Shown: positions 1 to 8,520 of the stretch, piece after piece
Position numbering within the stretch: the first letter of the stretch is position 1
Layout of the letters: each line of letters starts with the position of its first letter
From: Gammaproteobacteria bacterium
GTDB lineage: Bacteria > Pseudomonadota > Gammaproteobacteria > Steroidobacterales > Steroidobacteraceae
Assembly (NCBI GenBank): GCA_016874175.1
Contig: VGUP01000003.1
Location: 1 to 52,826, forward strand
Reading direction: 5' to 3'
Length of the DNA: 52,826 bases
Notes under the pieces: model-generated
The model's input: the letters and a program-made list of their open reading frames with translations, nothing else
What the model was told of the DNA's origin: nothing
Databases searched by the model: none
Program-made: the position numbers and the translations under genes

Positions 1-230
1 CGGCGGCCACCGAACTCGCTCGCGCTACGCTGCAGGGCGCAGGGCGCATGGCCGAACCGGGCGCCGATCTTGCCGCGCTACGTGAATCAGTCACCTCAAA
101 AGGTGGCACGACTGCTGCGGCGCTGGCATCTTTCAGCGATCAGGATCTCGAGCGCGTGGTCGCTGCAGCGGTCACCGCCGCGGTACATCGCGGCCGCGAA
201 CTCTCGAGCCAAGCTGCCGCAGGAGGCTGA
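1..230 (+). CDS. proC: pyrroline-5-carboxylate reductase, C-terminal end (partial)
   Basis: Only the last 75 or so codons are in the window; the frame is open from base 3. The tail ESVTSKGGTTAAAL matches the conserved C-terminal signature of P5C reductase, the helix that forms the proline/P5C pocket and dimer core, followed by the usual short Arg/Glu-rich helix. The enzyme makes the last step of proline synthesis, reducing pyrroline-5-carboxylate with NAD(P)H in the cytosol. It is followed after 2 bases by a yggT gene, the usual proC-yggT pairing in gammaproteobacteria. The catalytic N-terminal Rossmann domain is outside the window, so its integrity cannot be judged. Confidence 0.9.
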   Translation, partial: AATELARATLQGAGRMAEPGADLAALRESVTSKGGTTAAALASFSDQDLERVVAAAVTAAVHRGRELSSQAAAGG

Positions 231-232
231 CG

Positions 233-763
233 GTGCATCAGGTCGTGTTGTTTTTGGCCGAAACTTTCTTCTCACTGCTGCTCTACGTATTCCTGTTGCG
301 AATATTGCTGCAATGGGCGCGCGCGAATTTCCGCAACCCCATCGCCGAAGCCATCGTCCGTTTGAGCAACTGGCTGATCATGCCCTTGCGACGGGTATCG
401 CCTCCGATCGGGCGCATCGACACCGCCTCGTTGATCGCTGTGTACGCCGTGGCGCTGGCGCAAACCGCTGCACTCAGCGTGATTCTGGTGGGCACGCTGC
501 CCGATGCGCTGCCTTGGCTGCTGGCGGCAGCCATCGAACTGCTGCGCTCGGCGTTGTGGCTCTATTTCTGGGCGATTTTCATCTACGCACTCGCCTCGAT
601 TATCGCTCCCGGGGTGCGCTCACCGCTGCAGGACTTACTCGAATCGGTATGCGAACCGGTGCTCGAGCGCATCCGCAGTGCTGTTCCTGCTATTGGTGGA
701 CTCGATCTGTCACCGATGTGGGCCGGTATCATCATTCAGGTGTTGTTGATCCTCATTCGCTGA
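233..763 (+). CDS. yggT: YggT family integral membrane protein
   Basis: A 176-aa protein made of two related hydrophobic repeats (about residues 1-90 and 95-176), each a membrane segment followed by an amphipathic stretch, as in the YGGT family (E. coli YggT is about 188 aa). The first repeat has the family-like FLLRILLQW and the P-L-R-R loop; the second has the matching VCEPVLERIR. The start is GTG, 2 bases after the proC stop, with AGGAGG just upstream inside proC, so the two are translationally linked. The biochemical role of YggT proteins is not firmly known; proposals involve osmotic or ion homeostasis at the inner membrane. Confidence 0.9.
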   Translation: MHQVVLFLAETFFSLLLYVFLLRILLQWARANFRNPIAEAIVRLSNWLIMPLRRVSPPIGRIDTASLIAVYAVALAQTAALSVILVGTLPDALPWLLAAAIELLRSALWLYFWAIFIYALASIIAPGVRSPLQDLLESVCEPVLERIRSAVPAIGGLDLSPMWAGIIIQVLLILIR

Positions 764-841
764 GTCTTCGCCGTAGGTCGTGCGGTGCTGACGCAGCGCT
801 GAAAAAAACCTGTTTTTTCCCTCAAATTTCGCAAAAAGTGT

Positions 842-869
842 TTGCTACTGAACGCGTGTGTGCTATTTT
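842..869 (+). promoter_or_regulatory. candidate sigma70 promoter for the HU gene
   Basis: TTGCTA, 16 bases, then TATTTT preceded by an extended -10 TG. It lies about 60 bases before the HU start in an AT-richer gap of 167 bases after yggT. The match to consensus is partial, so this is inference. Confidence 0.35.
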
Positions 870-930
870 TCGGTGTGTTTGGCAATGCGCAAACGAGCAC
901 AAAAACCCATAAATTCAGGAGTATTCCAAG

Positions 931-1242
931 ATGGCGAAAAAGGGTGGTCCTCCGACCAAGTCGGAAATCCTCAACCAGATCGCGAAGGACACGTCCCTGT
1001 CACGCAAGAACGTGTCAGCGGTGTTCGAGTCCCTCAATGGCGTGATCAAGAAGAGCCTGCGTGCGAACGGTCTGTTCACGCTGCCTGGTCTTGCCAAGCT
1101 GAAGGTCGTCAAGAAGCCCGCCACCAAGGCGCGTGAGGGCGTCAACCCCTTCACCGGCGAGAAGATGATGTTCAAGGCGAAGCCGGCCTCAAAGAAGGTT
1201 CGTGCGATGCCGCTCAAGAATCTGAAGAACATGGTCAACTAA
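931..1242 (+). CDS. HU-family DNA-binding protein
   Basis: A 103-aa basic protein with the HU/IHF fold: helix-turn-helix start TKSEILNQIAKDTSLSRKNV, dimer helix, and a beta-arm region containing GVNPFTGEKMMFKAK where canonical HU has GRNPQTGE. It would bind DNA non-specifically as a dimer and bend or compact it. It is about 13 residues longer than E. coli HU, with an N-terminal AKKGG and a Lys-rich C-terminal tail (KKVRAMPLKNLK), so it belongs to a divergent HU subgroup rather than hupA/hupB. AGGAG lies 9 bases before the ATG. It has its own promoter region and a strong terminator, so it is probably monocistronic. Confidence 0.88.
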   Translation: MAKKGGPPTKSEILNQIAKDTSLSRKNVSAVFESLNGVIKKSLRANGLFTLPGLAKLKVVKKPATKAREGVNPFTGEKMMFKAKPASKKVRAMPLKNLKNMVN

Positions 1243-1264
1243 TCATCCCTTTGAAAAGAGCTTG

Positions 1265-1302
1265 AAAAAAGGCCCGGGACGCATAGCGCCCCGGGCCTTT
1301 TT
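1265..1302 (+). terminator. rho-independent terminator of the HU gene
   Basis: GGCCCGGG pairs with CCCGGGCC, an inner CGC/GCG extends the stem across one A-C mismatch, and the loop is ATA. A-run before and TTTTT after the stem. It may also work for the convergent gene because the stem is flanked by A and T runs. Confidence 0.9.
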
Positions 1303-1327
1303 AGTGGCACTCCCGATAACGAAAGCA

Positions 1328-2080
1328 TCAGCTAGGGTTGAATTCTTCGTCCTCTTCGTCCCAACCAAAGTTTTCGTCTACAGAATATATTTCCACACGC
1401 GGTGAACCGCCATCCCCTCCTGGGCCCATCCCTTTGATGCGCTCCCTCATCCGCTTCATACGCTGCTGTATACGATCATTCATCTGCTCGGGACTCAGCA
1501 CGCTCTCAGCCTTTTTACGCTGGTCGGCGGTCAGCTCCTGCCATACCTTGCTGCGCAAGTTCGCGCTCTGCTGCACGAGGCGTGCACTCATCTCACCGAT
1601 TTTTTTAGCGCATAACGCGCTTTCGCTCGCGTACTTCGCGTCGGACGGAGTCAGTTCACGCAGTCGTCGTGCCTCCGCTGCCATGTCGCGGGCGAGGTTA
1701 CGCATCTCGGGGCGCAGGGTTGCCATGATCTCGGTGATCTTGCCGAGCTGCTGTGGCGTGAGATCGAGCGTCTTGACCATGCGCTCGACGCCTCTCGGAT
1801 CGAGACCCAACGCTTCGATGATCCCACCCTGACCCATGCGACCCAAAACGCCGCGCATGACACCCCGACCATCCGGGCCTATTAGGTCTTCTGTTAGCAT
1901 ATCGTCGTTGCGAATAATGATGCGCCGCATTTCACGGCGTTCCGGACCGGGACCATCCATTCCCGGACCACCCATGCCAGGAACGGGTGGCGCAGGAGCG
2001 GGTGGCGGCGGCGGCATCTGGGCAAAGGCGACTGCTGAACCCACCAAGGCCAGCGCCGCTACGACACTCACGTATTTCAT
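1328..2080 (-). CDS. exported CpxP/Spy-like (LTxxQ) periplasmic protein
   Basis: I place the start at the ATG at 2080, giving 250 aa with a clear Sec signal peptide (VSVVAALALVGSAVAFAQ); the ORF track's longer N-terminus would run through the regulatory repeats. After cleavage comes a Pro/Gly/Met-rich linker, then a helical region with two LTxxQ motifs (LTPQQ near residue 107, LTADQ near residue 179), the signature of CpxP/Spy chaperone-like stress proteins. Such proteins bind unfolded periplasmic proteins or modulate a sensor kinase. Divergent from a CpxR/CpxA-like pair, which supports a CpxP-like feedback or chaperone role. The very C-terminus is acidic (DEEDEE). It is longer than E. coli Spy (161 aa). 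GGAG precedes the ATG. Confidence 0.8.
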   Translation of the reverse strand: MKYVSVVAALALVGSAVAFAQMPPPPPAPAPPVPGMGGPGMDGPGPERREMRRIIIRNDDMLTEDLIGPDGRGVMRGVLGRMGQGGIIEALGLDPRGVERMVKTLDLTPQQLGKITEIMATLRPEMRNLARDMAAEARRLRELTPSDAKYASESALCAKKIGEMSARLVQQSANLRSKVWQELTADQRKKAESVLSPEQMNDRIQQRMKRMRERIKGMGPGGDGGSPRVEIYSVDENFGWDEEDEEFNPS

Positions 2081-2140
2081 CGCCTTACTCCACGGAAAAA
2101 AGACCAACACATGGTCCCCGATTTCGACCCGCGCCATCCG

Positions 2141-2180
2141 ACAAGTTTCCCAAAAGTTCCGCAAAGTTCTGCAAAGTTTG
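2141..2180. promoter_or_regulatory. four 10-bp tandem repeats, candidate CpxR-type operator
   Basis: Four consecutive 10-mers: ACAAGTTTCC, CAAAAGTTCC, GCAAAGTTCT, GCAAAGTTTG. The last two give GCAAA-N5-GCAAA, close to the E. coli CpxR box GTAAA-N5-GTAAA, in the exact 10-bp phase that OmpR-family dimers use. The array is centred between the divergent spy-like gene (start 2080) and the response regulator (start 2228). Function is inferred. Confidence 0.6.
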
Positions 2181-2227
2181 GTGGCCCGGGCTGACAAAAC
2201 CGGCCATTCGTCGCACCATCGCGGCCG

Positions 2228-2944
2228 ATGTCTGCCGGAATACTGATTGTTGACGACGATCGTGATCTCGCCTCAATGCTCGCCGAATTCCTTGGCAATG
2301 AGGGCTTTCAGGTCGTGACCGCTACCGAGGGCGGCGGCGCATTAGGGCTGATGGCGGAGCGTCCCTTTGATCTGGTCATCCTCGATGTCATGCTGCCAGG
2401 CAGCAGCGGTTTCGATGTGCTGCGCGAACTCCGCCGAAGAAAACCACGCCTGCCGGTGCTGATGTTGACAGCCCGCGGCGAGGCCATCGATCGAATTTTA
2501 GGCCTTGAACTCGGTGCCGATGATTACTTGCCAAAACCTTTCGACCCCCGCGAACTTGCCGCGCGGATTCGCGCGATCTTGCGGCGCGTAGCGACTGCAG
2601 GCGACCACTCGGCGAGTGCCGAGGACCCCGCCGAGAACCTGTTGATTGGCGCCCTGAAGCTGGACGTCCGTCGGCGCCGCGCCACCCTCGGTAGTACCAC
2701 GCTCGAACTCACCGGTGCCGAATTTCGCGTGTTGCAGCAACTGGCCGCGTCGCGAGGCCAGCCAGTCGATCGTCGCCTGCTGACCGCACGAGCGCTCGGG
2801 CGCACACTCACGCTCTATGATCGAAGCATCGACACTCATGTCAGCAATCTGCGGCGCAAACTCGAGCGGCAGGGTCAAAGTGGGATCGAGATCCGCTCCG
2901 TCCGCGGCACCGGTTACGAGCTCATCGAGACCGCCTCGGTCTGA
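2228..2944 (+). CDS. OmpR-family response regulator, CpxR-like
   Basis: A 238-aa two-domain regulator. Receiver domain (1-120) has the acidic pocket DDD at 9-11, phospho-acceptor D53 (VILDVMLPG), T81 and K103 (DDYLPKPF), all intact. The C-terminal winged helix (about 140-235) contains LELTGAEFRVLQQL and DTHVSNLRRKL, with the terminal RSVRGTGYEL hairpin. It should be phosphorylated by the kinase encoded 21 bases downstream and bind tandem direct repeats; such repeats sit 47 bases upstream of its ATG. The ALGRTLTLYDRSIDTHVS stretch is CpxR-like. Likely controls the divergent periplasmic stress gene and itself. Confidence 0.88.
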   Translation: MSAGILIVDDDRDLASMLAEFLGNEGFQVVTATEGGGALGLMAERPFDLVILDVMLPGSSGFDVLRELRRRKPRLPVLMLTARGEAIDRILGLELGADDYLPKPFDPRELAARIRAILRRVATAGDHSASAEDPAENLLIGALKLDVRRRRATLGSTTLELTGAEFRVLQQLAASRGQPVDRRLLTARALGRTLTLYDRSIDTHVSNLRRKLERQGQSGIEIRSVRGTGYELIETASV

Positions 2945-2965
2945 TCCCTTGCCGAGCGCGGGCAC

Positions 2966-4393
2966 ATGAGGCGGCTAGCCACACGCATTTTCCTCGCATT
3001 CTTTGCAGCTCTGCTGCTCAACGGGCTCAGCGCCATCGGCCTGACTTCGTGGGTATTGTCGGTGCGGCAGGAGTCGGCTGACAAAGAATTGCTGGAGGCT
3101 GCACGCACTGCGGCGGACGCGCTCGCCAAGGGGGGGCGCGCCGCTCTGGTTGATTGGGCAAGGAATCGCAGCGCTGATCATTCGCATCAGCTCGAGATCC
3201 TGCTCATCGATGAACTCGGCACAGAGCTGCTCGGACGAAAAATCCCCGGCAGCGACTCCATTGCCCAAAGCGAAACCGACGAATATATAGACTACGATCT
3301 GCCGACCGTGCTGCTCGATCTGCCGCGATCGACGCCCATCCTCGTCAGCGCCGACGACGAACCCTTTCGCTTGCTACCCGTTCCACGACGTAGCGGCCCC
3401 GCAGCCTGGCGCGATGTGCCGTTGCAATTGCTGCTGCTGGCGCTGGCGGTGACCGGGCTCGTGAGTGTGCTGCTCGCGCGTTCGATCACCCGACCCGTTC
3501 GCGCCTTACAGCAGACGACCGAGTCGTTGACCGGCGGCGCCCTCGAGACCCGTGTGCCCGTGGCGGTGCGCAGGCGCCGCGACGAAATCGGCAGACTCGC
3601 CGTCTCGCTCGACATCATGGCTGAAAGACTTGGCAGCCTGCTTCGTGGTCAACGCCAGTTGCTGCGTGATGTGTCCCATGAAGTTCGATCTCCTCTCACA
3701 AGAATTCGGCTTGCCTCGGGTCTAATGGCGCAGCGTGATACTGCCGCGGCCAGTGCTGCAAACCGAATCGACGAAGAAATCGCCAGACTCGACGAACTGA
3801 TCGACAAGATTCTCGATGTGTCGCGACTGGAGTCGGGTGCGATCGTCTTCGAACGTGAACCGCTGGAGCTATGCGGCCTGCTCGAAGGAATTCTCGTCGA
3901 TGCCAACTTCGAAGCTGCAGAACTTGGCAAGACACTGGAGAGTCGACTGGACGATGGGCCGCTGAACCTGATCGGTGATCGATATTGGATCTCGGCTGCG
4001 ATCGAGAACGTGGTGCGCAACGCCCTCAAGCATACGCCGCAGGGCTCGCAGGTTTTCGTGACCCTGGAGAGCGCCTGTCACGACGATGACAGCGTCGCCA
4101 TCCTCGTTATCAGCGACACGGGTCACGGATTGGCAGAGCCGGAGCTCGCACGCATCTTCGAGCCTTTTTTCCGCGGCAGCAAAGATGGCGATGGTCACGC
4201 CGCCTCACCACGTGCAGCCGGATCAGGCTTGGGGCTCGCCATCGCGGCGCGGGTTGTTCGGGCACACGGCGGCAACATCCAGGCAACGAATCTTCGCGAT
4301 GTCGAAGGCGTGGCGCAGGGTCTGCGCGTCATCCTAACGTGGCCCCTTGCGGCAGACACGGTTGCCCCATCCCGAGTTACAAGCGCACCCTGA
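2966..4393 (+). CDS. sensor histidine kinase, CpxA-like
   Basis: A 475-aa inner-membrane kinase. TM1 at about 7-30, a periplasmic domain of about 115 residues, TM2 near 150-170, HAMP (RSITRPVRALQQTTESL), then the H-box DVSHEVRSPLTR with H238, N-box (ENVVRNALKHTP), G1 (DTGHGL), F-box (IFEPFFR) and G2 (GSGLGLAIA). All catalytic elements are present. It autophosphorylates H238 and passes phosphate to the preceding regulator. It follows the regulator gene by 21 bases, so the two form an operon. Domain order and neighbouring LTxxQ protein make it CpxA-like, though sensing specificity cannot be read from sequence. Its 3' end overlaps the remnant of a second, oppositely oriented kinase gene by 17 bases. 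Confidence 0.87.
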   Translation: MRRLATRIFLAFFAALLLNGLSAIGLTSWVLSVRQESADKELLEAARTAADALAKGGRAALVDWARNRSADHSHQLEILLIDELGTELLGRKIPGSDSIAQSETDEYIDYDLPTVLLDLPRSTPILVSADDEPFRLLPVPRRSGPAAWRDVPLQLLLLALAVTGLVSVLLARSITRPVRALQQTTESLTGGALETRVPVAVRRRRDEIGRLAVSLDIMAERLGSLLRGQRQLLRDVSHEVRSPLTRIRLASGLMAQRDTAAASAANRIDEEIARLDELIDKILDVSRLESGAIVFEREPLELCGLLEGILVDANFEAAELGKTLESRLDDGPLNLIGDRYWISAAIENVVRNALKHTPQGSQVFVTLESACHDDDSVAILVISDTGHGLAEPELARIFEPFFRGSKDGDGHAASPRAAGSGLGLAIAARVVRAHGGNIQATNLRDVEGVAQGLRVILTWPLAADTVAPSRVTSAP

Positions 4394-5407
4394 GACCGGA
4401 CTCAGCACTTTCGGATATGAGCTTGCCACGATGCATACGCGCCACCGCCGCCGCAATGGCAAGTCCGAGACCGGCGCCCGGCTGTCGCGAGGGGCGCGCG
4501 AGGCGAACGAAAGGTTTGACGGCTTGCTCGCGAGTTTAGGCCGGAATCCTCAGCCCGCGATCTTCGACGATGATCTCCGGACCCGTATCGTAAGAACCGG
4601 GGCGTACCGCGCGCGGCCTCGCTGTCGGCAGCGCACGCCGCAGCGAGCGACCGCCGCATGCGCATCGCCGGTGTGCGCAAATCGTGGGCGAGGCTCTCGG
4701 TGACCGTACGCATACCGGTGACCAGCGCTTCGTTTTGATCAAGCATTTCATTGAATGTTATGGTCAGGGCACCCATGGCGTCCAAGCGTTGTTGCGCAGG
4801 CGCGCGCGGCCATCTGTCCGCGCATGATTTGACGCGCGGTATCTGCTAACCCGCGCACGTACCCCAGAATGTAGCGATTGAGTATGAATCCGGTCCCGAG
4901 ACCGATCAGGATGACAAGGATGATGATCCCGACCGCCACCCGGCCAAGAGCTTTGGCGATTTCGAAGCGAGCGGTGTCGGGTTGGGTAACGATGAAAATA
5001 CTGCCGTCGGCGAGACGGGCGGATCTGACATAGGTATCGAGCCCATCGCCTTTCGGAATCCGGTACGCAGCCGAGTCTGCTTCGAGTGCCTGCTCGCTTG
5101 CGGGCACCTTGGCCAAATCACCAACGACCGCGTTACCATTCGGATCGAGCAGTACGAAGTAGCGTTTGTCGGGAATGGTCTCGTTGCTGATGCGGAAGGA
5201 TGTAGGTAACGCAGCCCGATCCTCCGCGTTGTCCATTCGCGTGGTCAAAATGATGGCGCGCTCGAGCGACTGGAACAGCTCGCGATCGTGCACGGACATG
5301 ATGCGCCACTGTAACCAGATGAAGCCGAGCACGAAGGCCACGACCATCATGCCGAGCGCAAACAGCGATGCCGTGAGTGCGCGGCGATCGAAAAGTACGG
5401 GAAGCAT
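4377..5407 (-). pseudogene. degraded sensor histidine kinase
   Basis: The N-terminal two thirds is one frame from ATG 5407: TM1 (ASLFALGMMVVAFVLGFIWL), a periplasmic domain of about 100 residues, TM2 (VAVGIIILVILIGLGTGFIL) and the start of HAMP. The frame then shifts near 4790; the H-box continues in another frame (ESLAHDLRTPAMRMRRSL). The second dimerisation helix and N-box are missing, and later pieces appear in other frames: a G1-like VEDRGLRIP, a G2 box GAGLGLAIAAAVARMHRG, and a normal kinase end (SGLRVRL, stop at 4377). At least two frame changes and an internal deletion make a working kinase impossible. Divergent from, and 36 bases away from, a regulator gene that is also broken. Confidence 0.8.
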
Positions 5408-5443
5408 GTCCCAAGCATGCCACGCCGAGGATGAGAAGCCCAA

Positions 5444-6115
5444 ATGAGTCAATTACTGCTGATCGAAAATGACGCCGAGACGGCGGCCGAGATCGTCGCT
5501 GCGACGCGCAACAGCGGACATCACATCAGTCACGTCATGGATGGCAAAACCCGGTTGGATCTCGCCCTTGCCGGTCACTTCGATGTCGTCGTGACCGATC
5601 GCATGCTGCCCGGGCTCGACGGCCTCGGTATCGTCAAAGCCTTGCGCGAATCCGGCAAGTCGATGCCCGTCATCATGCTCTCGGCACTCGACTCAGTCGA
5701 CGAAAGGGTCAAGGGACTGCGTGCGGGCGGCGACGATTATCTCGGCTAGCCTTTTGCGACCGATGAATTGCTGGCGCGTATCGAATCATTGATTCGCCGA
5801 CATCAACAGAGTGCGGTCACCTCGTTGCAGGTCGAAGATCTTCATCTTGATCTGCTTGATCGCACCGCGACGCGGGCCGGTCGAGCACTCGATCTCACGA
5901 CCCGCGAGTTTCGACTCCTCGAATACTTTGTCCGCCACGCAGGTCAGATGGTCACTCGCACCATGCTGCTGCAGAGCGTCTGGGATATTCACTATGATCC
6001 GCAGACCAATGTGGTCGATGGGCACGTGAGCCGTCTGCGTCAGGAGGTCGATCGGGATGCCGAGCAGCCCTTGATCGTCACCGTGCGCAGCGTGGGCTAT
6101 ACGCTGCGCGGCTGA
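5444..6115 (+). pseudogene. response regulator interrupted by an amber codon at the phospho-site lysine
   Basis: One continuous frame of 223 sense codons with a single internal TAG (5747-5749, codon 102). Before it lies a receiver domain with acidic E8/D10, phospho-acceptor D52 (VVVTDRMLPG) and GGDDYLG; directly after it the frame resumes PFATDELLARIE. OmpR-family receivers read D-D-Y-L-x-K-P-F here, so the TAG replaces the invariant lysine (AAG to TAG is one base). The second half is an intact winged-helix domain (LDLTTREFRLLEYF, DGHVSRLRQEVD, VRSVGYTL). The upstream 101-aa fragment lacks DNA binding; the downstream half has no obvious start. Amber suppression or a sequencing error cannot be excluded, but the adjacent kinase is also broken. 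Confidence 0.82.
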
Positions 6116-6729
6116 GTCGAGCGCGCCACGAACGCCGCCACGACATCGCGCAGCTCGTGTAGCCGAGCGTGGAAAAAATGGTCGGCCTCGGGCAGTCGGA
6201 CCAAGCTTGACGCACCGCTCGCGCGTACCCACTGCTCGACCGCGTTCGCATCGACCATATCATCGCGATCACCCTGAATCACGAGCCAGGGACTCTGCGG
6301 TGGCGAAATCTTTGAAAAGTCCCAGCGGCTAACGGGCGGCGCCACCGTGACGAGCAGCGCTGGCGATACTGGTGCGCGCAGCGCGATCCATGCACCGAAC
6401 GAAAAACCGCCCAGCCAAAGCGGCAAATCAGGCCAACGCTCACGTGCCCACTTGGCGAGCGCGATGACGTCATCGACTTCGCCGCGACCGTCGTCATGCA
6501 CCCCCGCCGATGCGCCTACCCCGCGAAAATTGAAGCGAGTGACCACGGCACCGGCGGCCAAGAAAGCCTTGGCGACGGTGTGAATGACCTTGTTGGCCAT
6601 CGAGCCACCGAACAACGGGTGGGGATGACAACAAATCGCCACCGCCACGGGCGTCCCCGACGGCGACTCGACCAAAGTTTCGATGTCGCCGGCCGCACCC
6701 GGAAACAGTATCCGTTCGACAGCGGTCAC
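6097..6729 (-). CDS. alpha/beta hydrolase (COG2945-like)
   Basis: A 210-aa cytosolic protein, GTG start. It shows the family's early CCHPHPLFGGSM strand-loop, RFNFRGVGAS, the nucleophile elbow GFSFG (Ser near residue 119), the acid D in IQGDRDDMV and the terminal histidine in ADHFFHARL, so the Ser-Asp-His triad is complete. The length fits the small dienelactone-hydrolase-like esterases. The substrate is unknown. It lies 18 bases after the amidohydrolase gene, probably in the same transcript, and its end overlaps the end of the convergent broken regulator by 19 bases. Confidence 0.8.
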   Translation of the reverse strand: MTAVERILFPGAAGDIETLVESPSGTPVAVAICCHPHPLFGGSMANKVIHTVAKAFLAAGAVVTRFNFRGVGASAGVHDDGRGEVDDVIALAKWARERWPDLPLWLGGFSFGAWIALRAPVSPALLVTVAPPVSRWDFSKISPPQSPWLVIQGDRDDMVDANAVEQWVRASGASSLVRLPEADHFFHARLHELRDVVAAFVARSTQPRSV

Positions 6730-6747
6730 GCGGGTGGACCCACCGAC

Positions 6748-8043
6748 TCAGGGTTGGCGATGGACGGTACCGTCTTTCATCACGAAGTTGACGCGACGCA
6801 TCGCCGAAATATCGGCGAGTGGATCGCCGGACACGGCAACCAGGTCAGCAATTTTGCCAACCTGCACGCTGCCGAGACGGTCGTCGATCTCGAGAAACTT
6901 TGCAGCGACCGACGTTGCCGACTTGATGGCTTCGAGGGGTGGCATACCGGCCTCGACCATGAGGACGAATTCCCGCGCATTATCGCCATGCGCCGAAACA
7001 CCCGTGTCGGTGCCGAAGACGATCTTTACGCCGGCTTCGTAAGCCTTGGCAAAAGTCCCCTGAATCTGCGGCCCGATCATCGCCGCCTTCGGTCGGACCA
7101 GCGCCGGAAAGAACCCGTCTTCTTTCGATCGATCGAACACCCAACGCCCCGCGGTGATGGTCGGCACGTAGCACGTGCCCCGCTCCTTCATGAGTGCGAT
7201 GGTTTCGTCGTCCATGAAAGTGCCGTGCTCGATACTGTCGACACCCGCGCGTACGGCGCGCTTCATGCCCTCGGCGCCGTGGGCATGTGCGGCCACCTTG
7301 AAGCCGTAGTCGCGAGCGGTGGCGACGATGGTGCGGATTTCGTCTTCGGTGAATTGCGGATTCAGTCCGTTCTTTGCAATCGACAGCACGCCACCGGTCG
7401 CCGTGATCTTGATAAGGTCCGAGCCCTCTTTGTAGCGTTGACGAACGGTCTGGGCACCCTGCTCTGCGCCATTCACCACGCCGTCGACCGGACCGACGTT
7501 GCCGCCACCCAAAAAATCCGCCCAACCATTGGTGGGATCGGCGTGACCACCCGTGCTGGCGATCGACTTGCCCGCAGCAAAGATTCGCGGCCCGGTCACC
7601 TTGCCGGCGTTGATGGCATTGCGCAGCGCAATGCTGGCGAGAAAGCTGTCGCCGAGATCGCGCACCGTGGTGAAACCCGCCTGCAAGGTACGCGCCGCGT
7701 AGAGCACACCATCGAGTGCAACATCAGGACCGTCTTTTTTGAACCGATCGAGTTCGCTAGTCCGACTGTACTCGCTGGTCAGATGCACATGCATATCCAT
7801 GAGTCCGGGCATCAGCGTCGACTTGCGCAGATCGATGACCGTGTCGCCAGCCGCGGGCTTGCGATAGCCCGACTCGATGCCGGTAATGCGACCTTGATCG
7901 ACCACCACCGTACGCTCGGTCATGACCTGATCGCTGACACCGTCAATTACACGCCCGGCATGAATCAAGGTTGCCGCCTGCGCGCCGCTCGCGAGCACGG
8001 CCACCACACAAACGAATGTCGCACCGATGGTTCTGGTGATCAT
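6748..8043 (-). CDS. exported amidohydrolase-family metalloprotein (imidazolonepropionase/Xaa-Pro dipeptidase-like)
   Basis: A 431-aa protein with an N-terminal signal peptide ([19 protein letters not shown]). The TIM-barrel metal ligands are visible in order: HVH after MPGLMDM (near residue 86), the bridging Lys candidate in [10 protein letters not shown], His in AAHAHG, His in SIEHG and the catalytic Asp in FGTDTG; the C-terminal GKIADLVAV strand closes the composite beta-sandwich. This set is typical of secreted subtype amidohydrolases annotated as Xaa-Pro dipeptidases or organophosphate-acid-anhydrolase-like; many hydrolyse N-acyl or cyclic amides. The actual substrate is not predictable. 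Downstream of the FKBP gene by 12 bases, so likely co-transcribed. Confidence 0.82.
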   Translation of the reverse strand: MITRTIGATFVCVVAVLASGAQAATLIHAGRVIDGVSDQVMTERTVVVDQGRITGIESGYRKPAAGDTVIDLRKSTLMPGLMDMHVHLTSEYSRTSELDRFKKDGPDVALDGVLYAARTLQAGFTTVRDLGDSFLASIALRNAINAGKVTGPRIFAAGKSIASTGGHADPTNGWADFLGGGNVGPVDGVVNGAEQGAQTVRQRYKEGSDLIKITATGGVLSIAKNGLNPQFTEDEIRTIVATARDYGFKVAAHAHGAEGMKRAVRAGVDSIEHGTFMDDETIALMKERGTCYVPTITAGRWVFDRSKEDGFFPALVRPKAAMIGPQIQGTFAKAYEAGVKIVFGTDTGVSAHGDNAREFVLMVEAGMPPLEAIKSATSVAAKFLEIDDRLGSVQVGKIADLVAVSGDPLADISAMRRVNFVMKDGTVHRQP

Positions 8044-8055
8044 GACTAACCCCGC

Positions 8056-8520
8056 TCAGCGAATCGAAACCAGCTCGACGTCAAACACCAGCGTCGCCCC
8101 ACCCGGAATCACTCCGCTCGCTCCGCGTACGCCGTATCCGAGTTCCGCGGGAATGACGAGGCGACGCTTGCCGCCCACTTTCATGCCCGCAACGCCGAGA
8201 TCCCAGCCGCGGATTACCTTGCCGCCACCAACCGTGAACGAAAAGGTACTGCCGTGATCGCGCGAACTGTCGAAATTGCGACCCTTGCCCTCGGCTTTCG
8301 CCGGATCGTGCAACCAGCCGGTGTAGTGAACTTCAGCGGTCTGGCCATTGGTGACTTCGGGGCCCGCTCCAAGGGCCAGGTCTTCTTTGATCGGCTCTGA
8401 CATCGCGGTCTCCTGCGCTTGAGTGTCCCCGCGATCAGACGCCGGCAACGGAGGAAGGTAGATTGCGGCCACCAGCACCATGGTGACGGCAACGATCAAC
8501 GACCAGGCAACGGTTCTCAT
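8056..8520 (-). CDS. FKBP-type peptidyl-prolyl cis-trans isomerase, membrane-anchored or exported
   Basis: The start is the ATG at 8520, which overlaps the msrB stop as ATGA; the longer ORF-track N-terminus reads through msrB. The 154-aa product begins with a hydrophobic helix (VAWSLIVAVTMVLVAAIYL) acting as signal or anchor, a short linker, then one FKBP domain (about 50-154) with VHYTGWL, NFDSSRD, GKVIRGWDLGVAGM, AELGYG and ATLVFDVELV. It would catalyse prolyl isomerisation of envelope proteins. Translational coupling to methionine sulfoxide reductase suggests a protein-quality-control unit with the nearby htpG. Confidence 0.88.
   Translation of the reverse strand: MRTVAWSLIVAVTMVLVAAIYLPPLPASDRGDTQAQETAMSEPIKEDLALGAGPEVTNGQTAEVHYTGWLHDPAKAEGKGRNFDSSRDHGSTFSFTVGGGKVIRGWDLGVAGMKVGGKRRLVIPAELGYGVRGASGVIPGGATLVFDVELVSIR

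Noticed and set aside
779-820. GAAAAAA/TTTTTTC hairpin after yggT as terminator
   Set aside because: All A-T stem of seven pairs; too weak to claim.
6496-8049. 517-aa plus-strand ORF opposite the amidohydrolase
   Set aside because: Antisense shadow; no recognisable motif, while the minus strand has all metal ligands.
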